This document shows positions 45,778 through 56,005 of a stretch of 64,000 nt of DNA, piece by piece. The notes beneath the pieces are model-generated. The model was not told the origin of the DNA. It did no database searches and was given only the letters and a program-made list of their open reading frames with translations. The first letter of the stretch is position 1. Every line of letters starts with the position of its first letter. Location of the stretch: assembly GCA_913046365.1 (NCBI GenBank), contig CAJWRM010000004.1:1-64000 (forward strand), in the 5' to 3' direction. Source of the DNA: an uncultured Flavobacteriales bacterium. GTDB taxonomy: Bacteria > Bacteroidota > Bacteroidia > Flavobacteriales_D > Crocinitomicaceae. The translations under genes and the position numbers were made by a program.

Positions 45778-47259
45778 ATGGGTATAGTACAAAAAGATGC
45801 TTTAAGAACTACAATAATCTCTTCTTTTGGATTGATTTTAGGATATCTTAATAAAGGATTATTCTTCTTGTTAATTTTTTCTACTGAGCAGATTGGAGTT
45901 GTAAACTTAGTTTTTTCATTGGGTGTTTTATTTGCTCAGTTTTCAAATTTTGGCGCTATTTATAGTATTTGGAAATTCTTTCCATTTTTCAAAAACAAGG
46001 AAAATAAGCACCATGGGTTCCTTAGCTTTTCGCTGCTGATTGTTCTTTTAGGCGCAGGAATTGTTTCCCTTTTTTTTCTCCTATTTCGGTCAAATATTGA
46101 GCATATATACGAATCAAAATCTCCGATGTTCCTTGACTATTACCTTTGGGTAATTCCTCTAGGGATTGGTTATCTTATGTATTTGGTGTTCGAAGTCTAC
46201 TTACGCTCATTGTTTAAAAATGTGATTTCAGTTTTCGCGATGGATGTCGTTCTTCGCTTGGTCGTTAGCTTATTGCTTCTGTTATTTTGGTTAGAGCTGA
46301 TTGATTTTAACGATTTTGTCCTTGCACACAGTCTTGTATTCTTCATACCGCCATTGATTTTAATTTTTTATTTGAAGTATTTGGGCGAGTTGTTTATCGA
46401 CCCTCGTAAGATCAATATTTCCAAAAGGTTCAAAAAAATAATATTCAACTACTCTGCATTTAACTATATGAATACTTTGGGAAGAGTATTGGTGAATGCC
46501 TTAGATGTGATCATGATTGCTCAATTCATCGGCTTGAAAGCTACAGGAGTTTATACAACTGTAGTCTTTTTAACCAGTGCGATTCAGGTGCCTTATAAGT
46601 CTTTAATTCGTGTTAGCTCGCCTCTAATTTCGGAGCATTGGAAAAATAGGAATTTTTCCGGTATGAAATTGCTATATCGTCAAGTCAGCTCTGTGTCATT
46701 AGTGATTGGATTAGGCTTATTTATATGTGTTTGGGTGAATATTGATTTTTTATTTTCATTTTTAAAACCTGAATTTTCAGACGGTATTTGGGTGTTTTTC
46801 TTTTTAATGATGGGCCGCTTACTTGATATGTATTTCGGTCTGAACGGGCATATATTTACCTCCTCCAAAAAGTATAAGTATGATTTGATTTTTACCTTGA
46901 GTCTAATCGGTGTAGTATACTTTTTGAATCTTTATTTAATTCCAATATATGGAATTATAGGTGCAGCAATATCAACTGCTGTGGCTTTAATCCTTTATAA
47001 TTTGGGAAGGTTACTTTTTGTTTATTTCGCCTATTCCGTTCATCCCTTTAATTGGAAGCAATTTCTAATTATAATTCTGGGTATTCTTAGTATAATCCTT
47101 GTTATAAATATTCCAATGTTTGACTTGAATGTTTGGATTCAATTTATACTTAAAACGATTATCACTGCTTTTGTCTTTTTTGGAACGATTCTATTGTTTG
47201 ATTTAGAAGTAGAGACGAAGAACTATATCAGGAAAGCTTTACGATTCATAAAGTATTAA
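45778..47259 (+). CDS. Second Wzx-like polysaccharide flippase
   Basis: 493 residues from ATG 45778; a TTG at 45766 lies within the promoter box and is unlikely. It has about 12-14 helices with the MOP-superfamily start ALRTTIISSFGLILGYLNKGL and central GRVLVNALDVIMIAQFIGLKATGVYTT. It probably flips the product of the divergent glycosyltransferase/TagB-like genes. It is not closely similar to the flippase at 29-30.5 kb. The end is convergent with alaS (11 bp between stops). Confidence 0.88.
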   Translation: MGIVQKDALRTTIISSFGLILGYLNKGLFFLLIFSTEQIGVVNLVFSLGVLFAQFSNFGAIYSIWKFFPFFKNKENKHHGFLSFSLLIVLLGAGIVSLFFLLFRSNIEHIYESKSPMFLDYYLWVIPLGIGYLMYLVFEVYLRSLFKNVISVFAMDVVLRLVVSLLLLLFWLELIDFNDFVLAHSLVFFIPPLILIFYLKYLGELFIDPRKINISKRFKKIIFNYSAFNYMNTLGRVLVNALDVIMIAQFIGLKATGVYTTVVFLTSAIQVPYKSLIRVSSPLISEHWKNRNFSGMKLLYRQVSSVSLVIGLGLFICVWVNIDFLFSFLKPEFSDGIWVFFFLMMGRLLDMYFGLNGHIFTSSKKYKYDLIFTLSLIGVVYFLNLYLIPIYGIIGAAISTAVALILYNLGRLLFVYFAYSVHPFNWKQFLIIILGILSIILVINIPMFDLNVWIQFILKTIITAFVFFGTILLFDLEVETKNYIRKALRFIKY

Positions 47260-47270
47260 TCGAGAGGTAG

Positions 47271-49886
47271 CTAGATCAGTTCTTCTACATGCTGAATTGC
47301 TTCTTTTATGCCTGATGCATTTTTGCCTCCCGCCGCGGCATAAAAATCCTGTCCACCGCCACCACCTTGAATATAATGGCTGGTTTCTTTGATCCACTTT
47401 GATGCGTTGAATGCTTTCTCTTTAACTAAATTGTCCGAAAGGATAATGTGTAATCCACATTTCTCACCATCTCTATTTCCAATCACACCTACAAAGTTGT
47501 CTATTTCCCCTCTCAATTGAAATAAAATATCTTTAACACTAGAAGAGGGGAGCTCAACAATTGCGCTTAAGAAATTAACATCTTTGACGGATCTAATTTT
47601 TTCTTGGAGCTTTGCTTTTATTCTTTTGGCATTTCCCTTCTGTAGGTTCTCAATTTGCTTAGATAATTCCTGATTTTTGGTCATCAATTCTTGAATGGAC
47701 TGTTCAAGGTTTTTGGGTTTATTGAGTAATGCGGATGCTGCTTCATATTTGATGCTTCTTTCTCTAAAGTAGGTGTTTGCTGCATCTCCACAGATGGCCT
47801 CGATTCTTCTAATACCTGATGCAACTGCAGATTCAGCTGTGATTTTGAACATGCCAATCGCGTTTGTAGATGCGACATGTGTTCCACCGCAAAGCTCTAT
47901 GGAGTCATCGAATTTAATCACCCGAACTTCTTTTCCATATTTCTCCCCGAATAACGCTGTAGCACCCATCTCTTTTGCCTCGTCGATGGGCATATTTCTA
48001 TATTCTTCCAATGGAATGTTTGCTTCAATGCGCTGAAGAACTAAAGCTTCAATATTCTCAAGTTCCTTCGCATTTACTTTTGAAAAGTGCGAGAAATCAA
48101 ATCGGAGCGAATTGGCTTGTACCAATGAGCCTTTCTGTTCTACATGATTTCCTAAAACAGACTTGAGTGCATGGTGCAGCAGGTGCGTTGCCGAATGGTT
48201 TTTTGCTGAGTTATTTCTTTTTGAAACGTTCACGCTCGCCTTGAATTCTTGGCTTAGGTCTTTCGGCAATTCTTTAGTGAAATGAACAATTAGATTGTTT
48301 TCTTTTTTCGTATCAAAAATAGGTGTGCTATTGTCCTCAAAAATAAGCGATCCTTGGTCCCCAACCTGGCCGCCACCTTCAGGGTAGAATGGTGTTTTGT
48401 CAAGAACAAGTTGATAAAATATTTTTCCCTTCTGATTTATTTCTCGGTATTTTGAAATCTTGACATCAGCCTTAAGCTCATCATACCCTGTAAACAATGT
48501 AGTGGCTTTTGAATCATGAACATTCACCCAGTCTTGGACCTCCATACTTGATGCTTTACGGGATCTATCTTTCTGAGCTTTGAGAGCGCTATCAAATCCA
48601 TTTTCGTCTATTGAGAGTTTATTTTCTCTTGCGATAAGTGATGTCAGGTCTAATGGAAAACCATAAGTATCATAAAGCTCAAAGACATCTTCACCTTGAA
48701 TTAAGGATTCGTTTTTAGCTGAACATTTTTTGATTAGCTGGTCCATTCTTTTAATGCCTTGGGCTAAGGTCCTGTGGAAACTTTGCTCTTCTTCTGTAAC
48801 TACCTTTTTTATAATACCTGCTTGGTTTTTAAGCTCAGGGTAAGCCACGGACATTTGCTGCATTAAAACAGGGACAAGTTCACCCATGAAAGGTTCTTTT
48901 AAATCTAAGGTCTGGTAGGCGTACCTCACGGCTCTTCTTAAGATTCTTCTAACGACGTAACCGGCGCCAGTATTTGAAGGGAGTTGTCCGTCTGCAATAG
49001 AAAATGAAATTGCTCGAATATGATCTGCGATGACCCTTAATGCGATATCTGTCTCTTCAGATGTACCGTATTTCACATTAGAAAGTGATTCTATTTTTTT
49101 AATAATTGATTGAAATAAATCGATATCGTAATTTGATTGTTTCCCTTGAAGAGCCATCGCAAGCCTTTCTAGTCCCATTCCAGTATCGACATGTGTTTCA
49201 GGAAGGTTTACCAGAGATTTATCTGCGTTACGGTTGTATTGAATAAAAACGATATTCCATATTTCAATGACCTGCGGGTGATCTTCATTTATAAGTGCTT
49301 TTCCATCTTTTTTACTGCGGTCATCATCATTTCTGAGGTCTATATGAATTTCAGTACATGGTCCACATGGTCCAATATCTCCCATTTCCCAGAAGTTATC
49401 TTTTTTTGAAGCTTTGATAATTCTATCCGAATCAATGTGCTTTTTCCATAAATCAATGGATTCTTGATCAACTGAAACGCCATCCTTTTTATCTCCCTCG
49501 AAAACAGTAACATATAGACGGTCTTTTGGAAGCTCATAAACCTCAGTAAGAAGCTCCCAAGCCATCTCAATAGCTTCTGCTTTGAAGTAATCACCAAATG
49601 ACCAGTTCCCGAGCATTTCAAACATCGTATGGTGGTAGGTATCTACGCCTACTTCATCCAAGTCATTATGCTTACCTGACACCCTCAAGCACTTTTGGCT
49701 ATTGGCGACTTTTCTGTTTTCAGGAATTTCATTACCAAGAAAAAAGTCTTTGAATTGATTCATTCCTGCGTTTATAAACATTAGGGTTGGGTCGTCTTTG
49801 ACAACCATAGGTGCAGAAGGAACAATTTGATGACCCTTTTTTTCGAAGAAGTCAAAAAAGGATTTTCTTATTTCGGTAACTGTCAT
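47271..49886 (-). CDS. alaS: Alanyl-tRNA synthetase
   Basis: 871 residues, full length. The class II core starts with RKSFFDFFEKKGHQIVPSAP and has GMGLERLAM. The editing domain carries HSATHLLHHAL (HxxxH zinc motif) and CGGTHV. The C-terminal C-Ala domain ends with QGGGGGQDFYAAAGG. It charges tRNA-Ala. On the minus strand a TAACTTTA sequence just upstream is a one-mismatch -7 box. Confidence 0.98.
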   Translation of the reverse strand: MTVTEIRKSFFDFFEKKGHQIVPSAPMVVKDDPTLMFINAGMNQFKDFFLGNEIPENRKVANSQKCLRVSGKHNDLDEVGVDTYHHTMFEMLGNWSFGDYFKAEAIEMAWELLTEVYELPKDRLYVTVFEGDKKDGVSVDQESIDLWKKHIDSDRIIKASKKDNFWEMGDIGPCGPCTEIHIDLRNDDDRSKKDGKALINEDHPQVIEIWNIVFIQYNRNADKSLVNLPETHVDTGMGLERLAMALQGKQSNYDIDLFQSIIKKIESLSNVKYGTSEETDIALRVIADHIRAISFSIADGQLPSNTGAGYVVRRILRRAVRYAYQTLDLKEPFMGELVPVLMQQMSVAYPELKNQAGIIKKVVTEEEQSFHRTLAQGIKRMDQLIKKCSAKNESLIQGEDVFELYDTYGFPLDLTSLIARENKLSIDENGFDSALKAQKDRSRKASSMEVQDWVNVHDSKATTLFTGYDELKADVKISKYREINQKGKIFYQLVLDKTPFYPEGGGQVGDQGSLIFEDNSTPIFDTKKENNLIVHFTKELPKDLSQEFKASVNVSKRNNSAKNHSATHLLHHALKSVLGNHVEQKGSLVQANSLRFDFSHFSKVNAKELENIEALVLQRIEANIPLEEYRNMPIDEAKEMGATALFGEKYGKEVRVIKFDDSIELCGGTHVASTNAIGMFKITAESAVASGIRRIEAICGDAANTYFRERSIKYEAASALLNKPKNLEQSIQELMTKNQELSKQIENLQKGNAKRIKAKLQEKIRSVKDVNFLSAIVELPSSSVKDILFQLRGEIDNFVGVIGNRDGEKCGLHIILSDNLVKEKAFNASKWIKETSHYIQGGGGGQDFYAAAGGKNASGIKEAIQHVEELI

Positions 49887-49958
49887 AATTTATTTTAACG
49901 GGTATAAAGTTAGAATTTATCTTTCAATCCAATGTATTCCAAAGAGACGGACTTTCTT

Positions 49959-49966
49959 TATCTTTG
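49959..49966 (+). promoter_or_regulatory. Probable -7 box of the O-methyltransferase-mnmD pair
   Basis: TATCTTTG fits TAnnTTTG, 16 bases before ATG 49983. Confidence 0.5.
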
Positions 49967-49982
49967 AATCAAATTTAAGTAC

Positions 49983-50621
49983 ATGAATTTTTTGAATCCT
50001 GAAATTGAGGAATATGCTAGGGCTCATACGACCCCTGAGAGTCTTCTATTAGCACAAATCACTAGGGATACCTATTTAGAGGTATTACAACCTAGAATGC
50101 TCAGTGGTCACCTACAGGGGAGGGTTTTAAGTATGCTCTCTAAAATGATTCGTCCCAAATCTATATTGGAGATCGGAACATACACAGGCTATTCTGCTTT
50201 ATGTCTGGCTGAGGGTCTGACTGAAGATGGGATGCTTTTAACCGTTGATAAAAACATTGAGTTATATGAAAGGGCTAATGCTTATTTTTCTGAATCAGAA
50301 TTCGCATCAAAAATCAAGATGTTAAAGGGGAATGCATTGATGATTGTGCCCGAACTTGAGCAGAAATGGGATTTAATCTTTATTGATGCGGACAAAGGAA
50401 ATTATCAGAATTACTATGATTTGACGCTTCCAAACCTGAATAAAGGTGGTTTTATTATTGCCGATAATGTTTTGTGGTCAGGAAAAGTTATTGATGCTAA
50501 CGAGAATGATGTTGACACAACTGCCATTAGGTCATTTAACACCTCATTAATTGAAGACAATAGGGTTGAGGTGCTGATGCTTCCTGTCCGTGACGGATTG
50601 ACCGTCGTAAGAAAGAAATAA
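49983..50621 (+). CDS. Caffeoyl-CoA/catechol-type O-methyltransferase
   Basis: 212 residues, methyltransferase family 3. SILEIGTYTGYSALCLAEGL is the S-adenosylmethionine site; DLIFIDADKGNYQNYY and IIADNVLWSGKV give the metal ligands, and DGLTVVRK the end. Bacterial members methylate catechol-like substrates or tRNA hydroxyuridine (TrmR). Coupling to mnmD one base downstream makes a tRNA role attractive but unproven. Confidence 0.88.
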   Translation: MNFLNPEIEEYARAHTTPESLLLAQITRDTYLEVLQPRMLSGHLQGRVLSMLSKMIRPKSILEIGTYTGYSALCLAEGLTEDGMLLTVDKNIELYERANAYFSESEFASKIKMLKGNALMIVPELEQKWDLIFIDADKGNYQNYYDLTLPNLNKGGFIIADNVLWSGKVIDANENDVDTTAIRSFNTSLIEDNRVEVLMLPVRDGLTVVRKK

Positions 50622-50622
50622 C

Positions 50623-51288
50623 ATGAAACTGGAATTGCGAAAAACTTCTGATGGCTCGAATACATTATATGTACCAGCGTTAGATGAACATTATCATTCT
50701 TTTCATGGAGCATTTCAGGAAGCAAAGCATGTATTTATAAAAAATGGCCTACTCAACCAAAATAAAAAAGAACTTCATATCCTTGAGGTAGGATTTGGAA
50801 CAGGCTTAAATGCATTGATAACCGCCTGTGAGTCAACCCATTTAGATTATACAATAGATTATGTTGGTATTGAAGCTTACCCAGTGTCTTCTGAGCTCAT
50901 GGCAAAGATGAATTATGCTTCTTTATTTGACGATAGCAATGCAGTCTTATTTTTTGATGAAATTATACATTCAGAATGGGGAAAACGCAATGAAATTCAT
51001 TCAAAATTCAAGCTTACAAAATTGGAGAAACGTATTGAAGATACTGTATGCGATAAAAAATTCGACCTCATATATTTCGATGCTTTTGGTCCACGTGTAC
51101 AAGCTGAAATGTGGGATTTTTCAATGCTAAAAAAAATGTATTCATTTTTGAATTTTCACGGCGAATTGGTTACCTATTGCGCAAAAGGACAATTTAAGCG
51201 AGATTTAAAATCAGCTGGTTTTGAGGTAGTTAGTCTTCCTGGACCCCCTGGTAAACGAGAAATGGTTCGGGCTCGAAAAAATAAATAA
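50623..51288 (+). CDS. mnmD: tRNA (mnm5s2U34) methyltransferase MnmD
   Basis: 221 residues. ILEVGFGTGLNALITA is the methyl-donor site, and the block FDLIYFDAFGPRVQAEMWD followed by LVTYCAKGQFKRDLKSAGF and GPPGKREMVRA is diagnostic of the MnmC methyltransferase (MnmD) domain. The FAD-oxidase half of enterobacterial MnmC is absent, as in other stand-alone MnmD proteins. It completes the wobble uridine modification of tRNAs for Lys, Glu and Gln. Confidence 0.92.
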   Translation: MKLELRKTSDGSNTLYVPALDEHYHSFHGAFQEAKHVFIKNGLLNQNKKELHILEVGFGTGLNALITACESTHLDYTIDYVGIEAYPVSSELMAKMNYASLFDDSNAVLFFDEIIHSEWGKRNEIHSKFKLTKLEKRIEDTVCDKKFDLIYFDAFGPRVQAEMWDFSMLKKMYSFLNFHGELVTYCAKGQFKRDLKSAGFEVVSLPGPPGKREMVRARKNK

Positions 51289-51327
51289 GTTTTTTAAAAA
51301 AAATGTAACTGAATTAAAAACATGTGT

Positions 51328-51335
51328 TATCTTTG
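51328..51335 (+). promoter_or_regulatory. Probable -7 box of a small RNA
   Basis: TATCTTTG fits TAnnTTTG but no open reading frame follows; a hairpin begins five bases later and an intrinsic terminator ends at 51425. Confidence 0.45.
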
Positions 51336-51339
51336 CGCC

Positions 51340-51425
51340 AAAGTTACAGTTCTTGTAGCTTTGAGTTTTATAGTTTAGCATGGTTTAGCAGAAAGAGGAA
51401 CAAGTTAAGGTTTGTTCCTCTTTTT
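51340..51425 (+). ncRNA. Candidate small RNA, about 85 nt
   Basis: The segment between mnmD and the NUDIX gene has a promoter box, no reading frame longer than a few codons, and ends in a strong terminator. Its 5' end folds into an 8-bp hairpin with one U-G pair (AAAGTTAC-agttctt-GTAGCTTT, 51340-51362). A linker follows with the octamer GTTTAGCA twice (51373-51380 and 51383-51390), then the 12-bp terminator stem. It does not match an RNA family that I can recognise, and it could instead be the 3' untranslated end of mnmD mRNA. Confidence 0.4.
51392..51425 (+). terminator. Intrinsic terminator downstream of mnmD / candidate sRNA
   Basis: A perfect 12-bp stem (AAAGAGGAACAA at 51392-51403 with TTGTTCCTCTTT at 51412-51423) with an 8-base loop, and the T-run 51421-51425. 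The reverse strand has only a short T-run, so it may act weakly on the convergent NUDIX transcript as well. Confidence 0.8.
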
Positions 51426-51428
51426 GAT

Positions 51429-52037
51429 TTACAAAGTTTTCATGATACAATTTAGTTCATGAATCATGAGGGCCGTAGCTCCCCATATGAAATGTCCTTT
51501 ATAGTTGATTCCAGGTACGTTTTTAAGCATCAAACCAGCTTTCGCTTCAATATCTTGGAACATTTTTTTTGTATAGGTGTCAAGATCTGAAAGACGACAT
51601 TTTATGATCTCATCGACTTCTCTTTGATTTCCCATCAAATTAGGAAATACATCATGAGTGAATAGGTAAGGAGTTACTTTGAATTCTGATACAGGGATCA
51701 AAACGGGACTCAGTTTTCCTAGGCATATGCCATTGTCTATAGGTATTCCAATTTCCTCATAACTTTCTCTTCTTGCTGTATGTTCTAGGTTGACATCTGC
51801 TACTTCTGCTTTGCCTCCCGGAAATGCTATTTGTCCACTATGTGCACCGTTGTAAGAACTCCTTTTTATTAAAATTAATTCAATATCGTTTTGATAGAAT
51901 ATTATATGAATTGCAACTGCACTTTCTCTATATTTAGATGCGTCAACCTCATAACTCCTGAGTGGATAGAATTCCTGGTGAACGGATGTTCCGGGGAGTT
52001 CTTTTTTTAACCTTTTTATAAGCTCTTTTTGAAGCAA
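51429..52037 (-). CDS. NUDIX hydrolase, CoA pyrophosphatase type
   Basis: 202 residues. The NUDIX box reads FPGGKAEVADVNLEHTARRE followed by SYEEIGI, with the extra upstream element IKRSSYNGAHSGQIAFPGG typical of the CoA-diphosphatase subfamily (NudL/YeaB). It would split CoA or oxidised CoA into 4'-phosphopantetheine and adenosine diphosphate. Divergent from the glutamine synthetase gene. Confidence 0.88.
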   Translation of the reverse strand: MLQKELIKRLKKELPGTSVHQEFYPLRSYEVDASKYRESAVAIHIIFYQNDIELILIKRSSYNGAHSGQIAFPGGKAEVADVNLEHTARRESYEEIGIPIDNGICLGKLSPVLIPVSEFKVTPYLFTHDVFPNLMGNQREVDEIIKCRLSDLDTYTKKMFQDIEAKAGLMLKNVPGINYKGHFIWGATALMIHELNCIMKTL

Positions 52038-52161
52038 ATGAATAATTATTTTTTGTTTTAATGCTTTTGGATTATATCTAAAAGTATTTTGAATGTGAAA
52101 AAGTAACCACTTTTGTTGAAAAAATCGCTGTTTTTTAGGAATTGTCTGCTTGTATAACTTT

Positions 52162-52169
52162 TATATTTG
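52162..52169 (+). promoter_or_regulatory. Probable promoter of the glutamine synthetase gene
   Basis: TATATTTG (52162-52169) fits TAnnTTTG; ATTG at 52141-52144 stands 17 bases upstream as a possible -33 element. Confidence 0.5.
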
Positions 52170-52174
52170 TATTT

Positions 52175-52254
52175 GTTCCGCGTTGAACCGAACTAGAGTA
52201 TGCAGCGAAGTTCGTGGAGAAGTCTTTTTTTACGGTTAAATAAATAAAACGATT
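52175..52254 (+). other. Untranslated leader of the glutamine synthetase mRNA
   Basis: About 80 bases with no reading frame lie between the promoter box and the ATG. CGAAC (52189-52193) can pair with GTTCG (52210-52214), or alternatively AACC (52186-52189) with GGTT (52234-52237); the pairings share bases. A T7 run sits at 52225-52231. It does not match a riboswitch that I recognise. Confidence 0.35.
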
Positions 52255-53262
52255 ATGAGTAAGAGTAAATTAGAGTATATCTGGCTTGATGGATATGTTC
52301 CAACGCAAAATATGCGGAGTAAAACTAAAGTTGTAGAAGATTTTAGTGGTAAACTTGAAGATTGTCCGATGTGGTCATTTGATGGAAGTTCTACAAAGCA
52401 GGCAGAGGGTGGGAATTCAGACTGTTTATTGAAGCCAGTTGCTGTTTATCCCGATCCAGATAGAAGAAATGGTTTCTTGGTAATGACTGAGGTATTGAAT
52501 TCGGATGGATCTGCTCATGAATCAAACGGTCGTGCAACGATTGATGATGACGACAATGATTTTTGGTTTGGATTTGAGCAAGAATATTTCATTATGGACA
52601 GAAATACTCAGCTACCACTTGGGTTTCCATTGGGAGGTTATCCAGGGCCTCAGGGACTTTATTATTGTTCTGTCGGAGGAAGGAATACCCATGGAAGAGA
52701 TTTCGTAGAAGAGCATGCAAACCTATGTCTAGATGCAGGTTTGACTTTTGAGGGTATTAATCAAGAGGTGGCTAGTGGACAATGGGAATTTCAGCTTTTT
52801 GCTAAAGGTGCAAAAAAAGCAGGTGATGAAATTTGGATCGCTAGATACTTACTAGACCGTTTGACTGAAAAGTATGGCTATTACATAGAATATCACCCAA
52901 AACCTGTTAAAGGAGATTGGAACGGTTCTGGAATGCATGCGAACTTTTCAAATACAACGCTCAGAACTTGCGGCTCAAAAGAAGTATATGAGCAGATATG
53001 TGAAGCATTTAGACCAGTTACTAAAGAACATATCAGTGTATATGGAGCATATAATGATCAAAGACTTACAGGATTGCATGAAACTGCGTCAATTCACGAC
53101 TTTAGTTATGGTGTTTCAGATCGAGGTGCGTCAATCAGAATCCCAATAATGGTAGTTGAGAATGGTTGGAAAGGATGGCTAGAAGATCGCAGACCAGCAT
53201 CTAACGGCGATCCCTATAAGATTGCTGCAAGAATTGTTCAAACCGTAAAAGGAGTTGAATAA
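52255..53262 (+). CDS. glnII: Glutamine synthetase, type II (GSII)
   Basis: 335 residues, much shorter than bacterial GSI (about 470) and matching the eukaryote-like GSII. The beta-Grasp region is CPMWSFDGSSTKQAEGGNSD. The catalytic region has FGFEQEYF (metal Glu), VASGQWEFQ, NGSGMHANFS (ATP/Glu site), HETASIHDFSYGVSDRGASIRIP and a C-terminal LEDRRPASNGDPY. It makes glutamine from glutamate, ammonia and ATP. The GSI adenylylation Tyr motif is not expected in this class. It has its own promoter, leader and terminator. Confidence 0.95.
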   Translation: MSKSKLEYIWLDGYVPTQNMRSKTKVVEDFSGKLEDCPMWSFDGSSTKQAEGGNSDCLLKPVAVYPDPDRRNGFLVMTEVLNSDGSAHESNGRATIDDDDNDFWFGFEQEYFIMDRNTQLPLGFPLGGYPGPQGLYYCSVGGRNTHGRDFVEEHANLCLDAGLTFEGINQEVASGQWEFQLFAKGAKKAGDEIWIARYLLDRLTEKYGYYIEYHPKPVKGDWNGSGMHANFSNTTLRTCGSKEVYEQICEAFRPVTKEHISVYGAYNDQRLTGLHETASIHDFSYGVSDRGASIRIPIMVVENGWKGWLEDRRPASNGDPYKIAARIVQTVKGVE

Positions 53263-53286
53263 GATTGTTAATAGTATTATATGGAA

Positions 53287-53310
53287 GGGGCTGATAATTC
53301 AGCCTTTTTT
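53287..53310 (+). terminator. Intrinsic terminator of the glutamine synthetase gene
   Basis: GGCTGA-taat-TCAGCC is a perfect 6-bp stem (53289-53304) followed by six T (53305-53310), 25 bases after the stop codon. It also shows that the longer possible start of the next gene at 53281 is not real. Confidence 0.8.
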
Positions 53311-53352
53311 GTTTCTCGATGCTATTATATTCACGAACATATTTTTTTCACC

Positions 53353-54980
<1,628 letters not shown>

Positions 54981-54990
54981 AGGGAGTATC

Positions 54991-56001
54991 TTATTTAATT
55001 TTACCTCTTTTGTTTGATTTTTTATACAAATGAAGCGTTTTAAGATATATTTCAATTGCGCCTATACTATTTGTAGCTTGATTCAGTGCTGAAAGGTTTG
55101 CGTCAAAAGCAATTCCCATTTTGAAACCTTTGAATTTGAAACCGAACGTTGTAATTAAGGCGTCGAGATGTCTGTAATAAAAACCATAGTCAACAGTCAC
55201 AGTTTTGTTGATATTTGTTATTGAAGATCCTTCTTTCAATATATGTTCCAAAGAGACACCGGCAACAATATTTGAGCCGGGTCCTGTTTTAAAATACATC
55301 AATTGTGGGTTGACACGAAGATCTCTCTTTCTTGTCACAATATTTGCTCCAGCGTGAACAACCGTTTGCATGTATAAACGGTCACTACCAAATGAGAAGT
55401 TTAATTTTGGTCTGTTAATGTGATTAAGGGCAACACCTCCATATAAGAGGGTTCTATTTCTCATAGAATGCTGATAGTAAACACCAGTACTAATGTCAAT
55501 TGTCGAGAAACTTAAATTTAAGCCAGTTTCTGAGCTTGTTCCTGAAAACCCAGTTCCTTGCCACTGATCTTCCCAAGTATGATTGGGTGTATAACTCTGT
55601 TGAATAAAACCGGGAGAAACACCTACTGACAATTTATTTCTATTATCCAAGGCCATTGTATAGTTTATGGGAATTGAAATCATATTTGTCGTATAGGACA
55701 GGTTATCTATTCCTCCGGCAGTTACATCTTGCATTACATTCAGTCCAAGTCCAAAATTGTTGCTACCCATGAAGCCGTCTGGAATTTTGAAATTTGCATT
55801 GAGAACATTGGTTCTCATTTTAGTTAGCGGAAGCCATTGCATTCTGAAATTCGTAAAAAAACCAAAATCTTCTGCTCCAGTAGCTACTGATCCTGCGTTG
55901 TACATCATTGGCGACTGATACCACATGCTGATTGATTTGTCTTGTTGAGCGAAATTATTCACAGTCACAAGGGCAAAAAGGGCAAATAATATATTTTTCA
56001 T
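54991..56001 (-). CDS. PorP/SprF-family outer-membrane protein
   Basis: 336 residues with a signal peptide (cleavage near NNFAQ) and beta-barrel-like strands. The N-terminus DKSISMWYQSPMMYNAGSVATG is the family's NPA-x-x-G-like start, and LLYGGVALNHINRPKLNF plus GFKFKGFKMGIAFD near the end are typical of PorP/SprF. These proteins assist secretion and surface attachment of type-B T9SS cargos. It lies directly downstream of such a cargo gene (4-base gap) and is closed by a terminator, so they form a two-gene unit. Confidence 0.9.
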   Translation of the reverse strand: MKNILFALFALVTVNNFAQQDKSISMWYQSPMMYNAGSVATGAEDFGFFTNFRMQWLPLTKMRTNVLNANFKIPDGFMGSNNFGLGLNVMQDVTAGGIDNLSYTTNMISIPINYTMALDNRNKLSVGVSPGFIQQSYTPNHTWEDQWQGTGFSGTSSETGLNLSFSTIDISTGVYYQHSMRNRTLLYGGVALNHINRPKLNFSFGSDRLYMQTVVHAGANIVTRKRDLRVNPQLMYFKTGPGSNIVAGVSLEHILKEGSSITNINKTVTVDYGFYYRHLDALITTFGFKFKGFKMGIAFDANLSALNQATNSIGAIEIYLKTLHLYKKSNKRGKIK

Positions 56002-56005
56002 TTTT

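Noticed and set aside
53281-53352. Upstream extension of the PlsC-like gene
   Set aside because: It runs through a hairpin plus T6 terminator and the added residues do not resemble the family.
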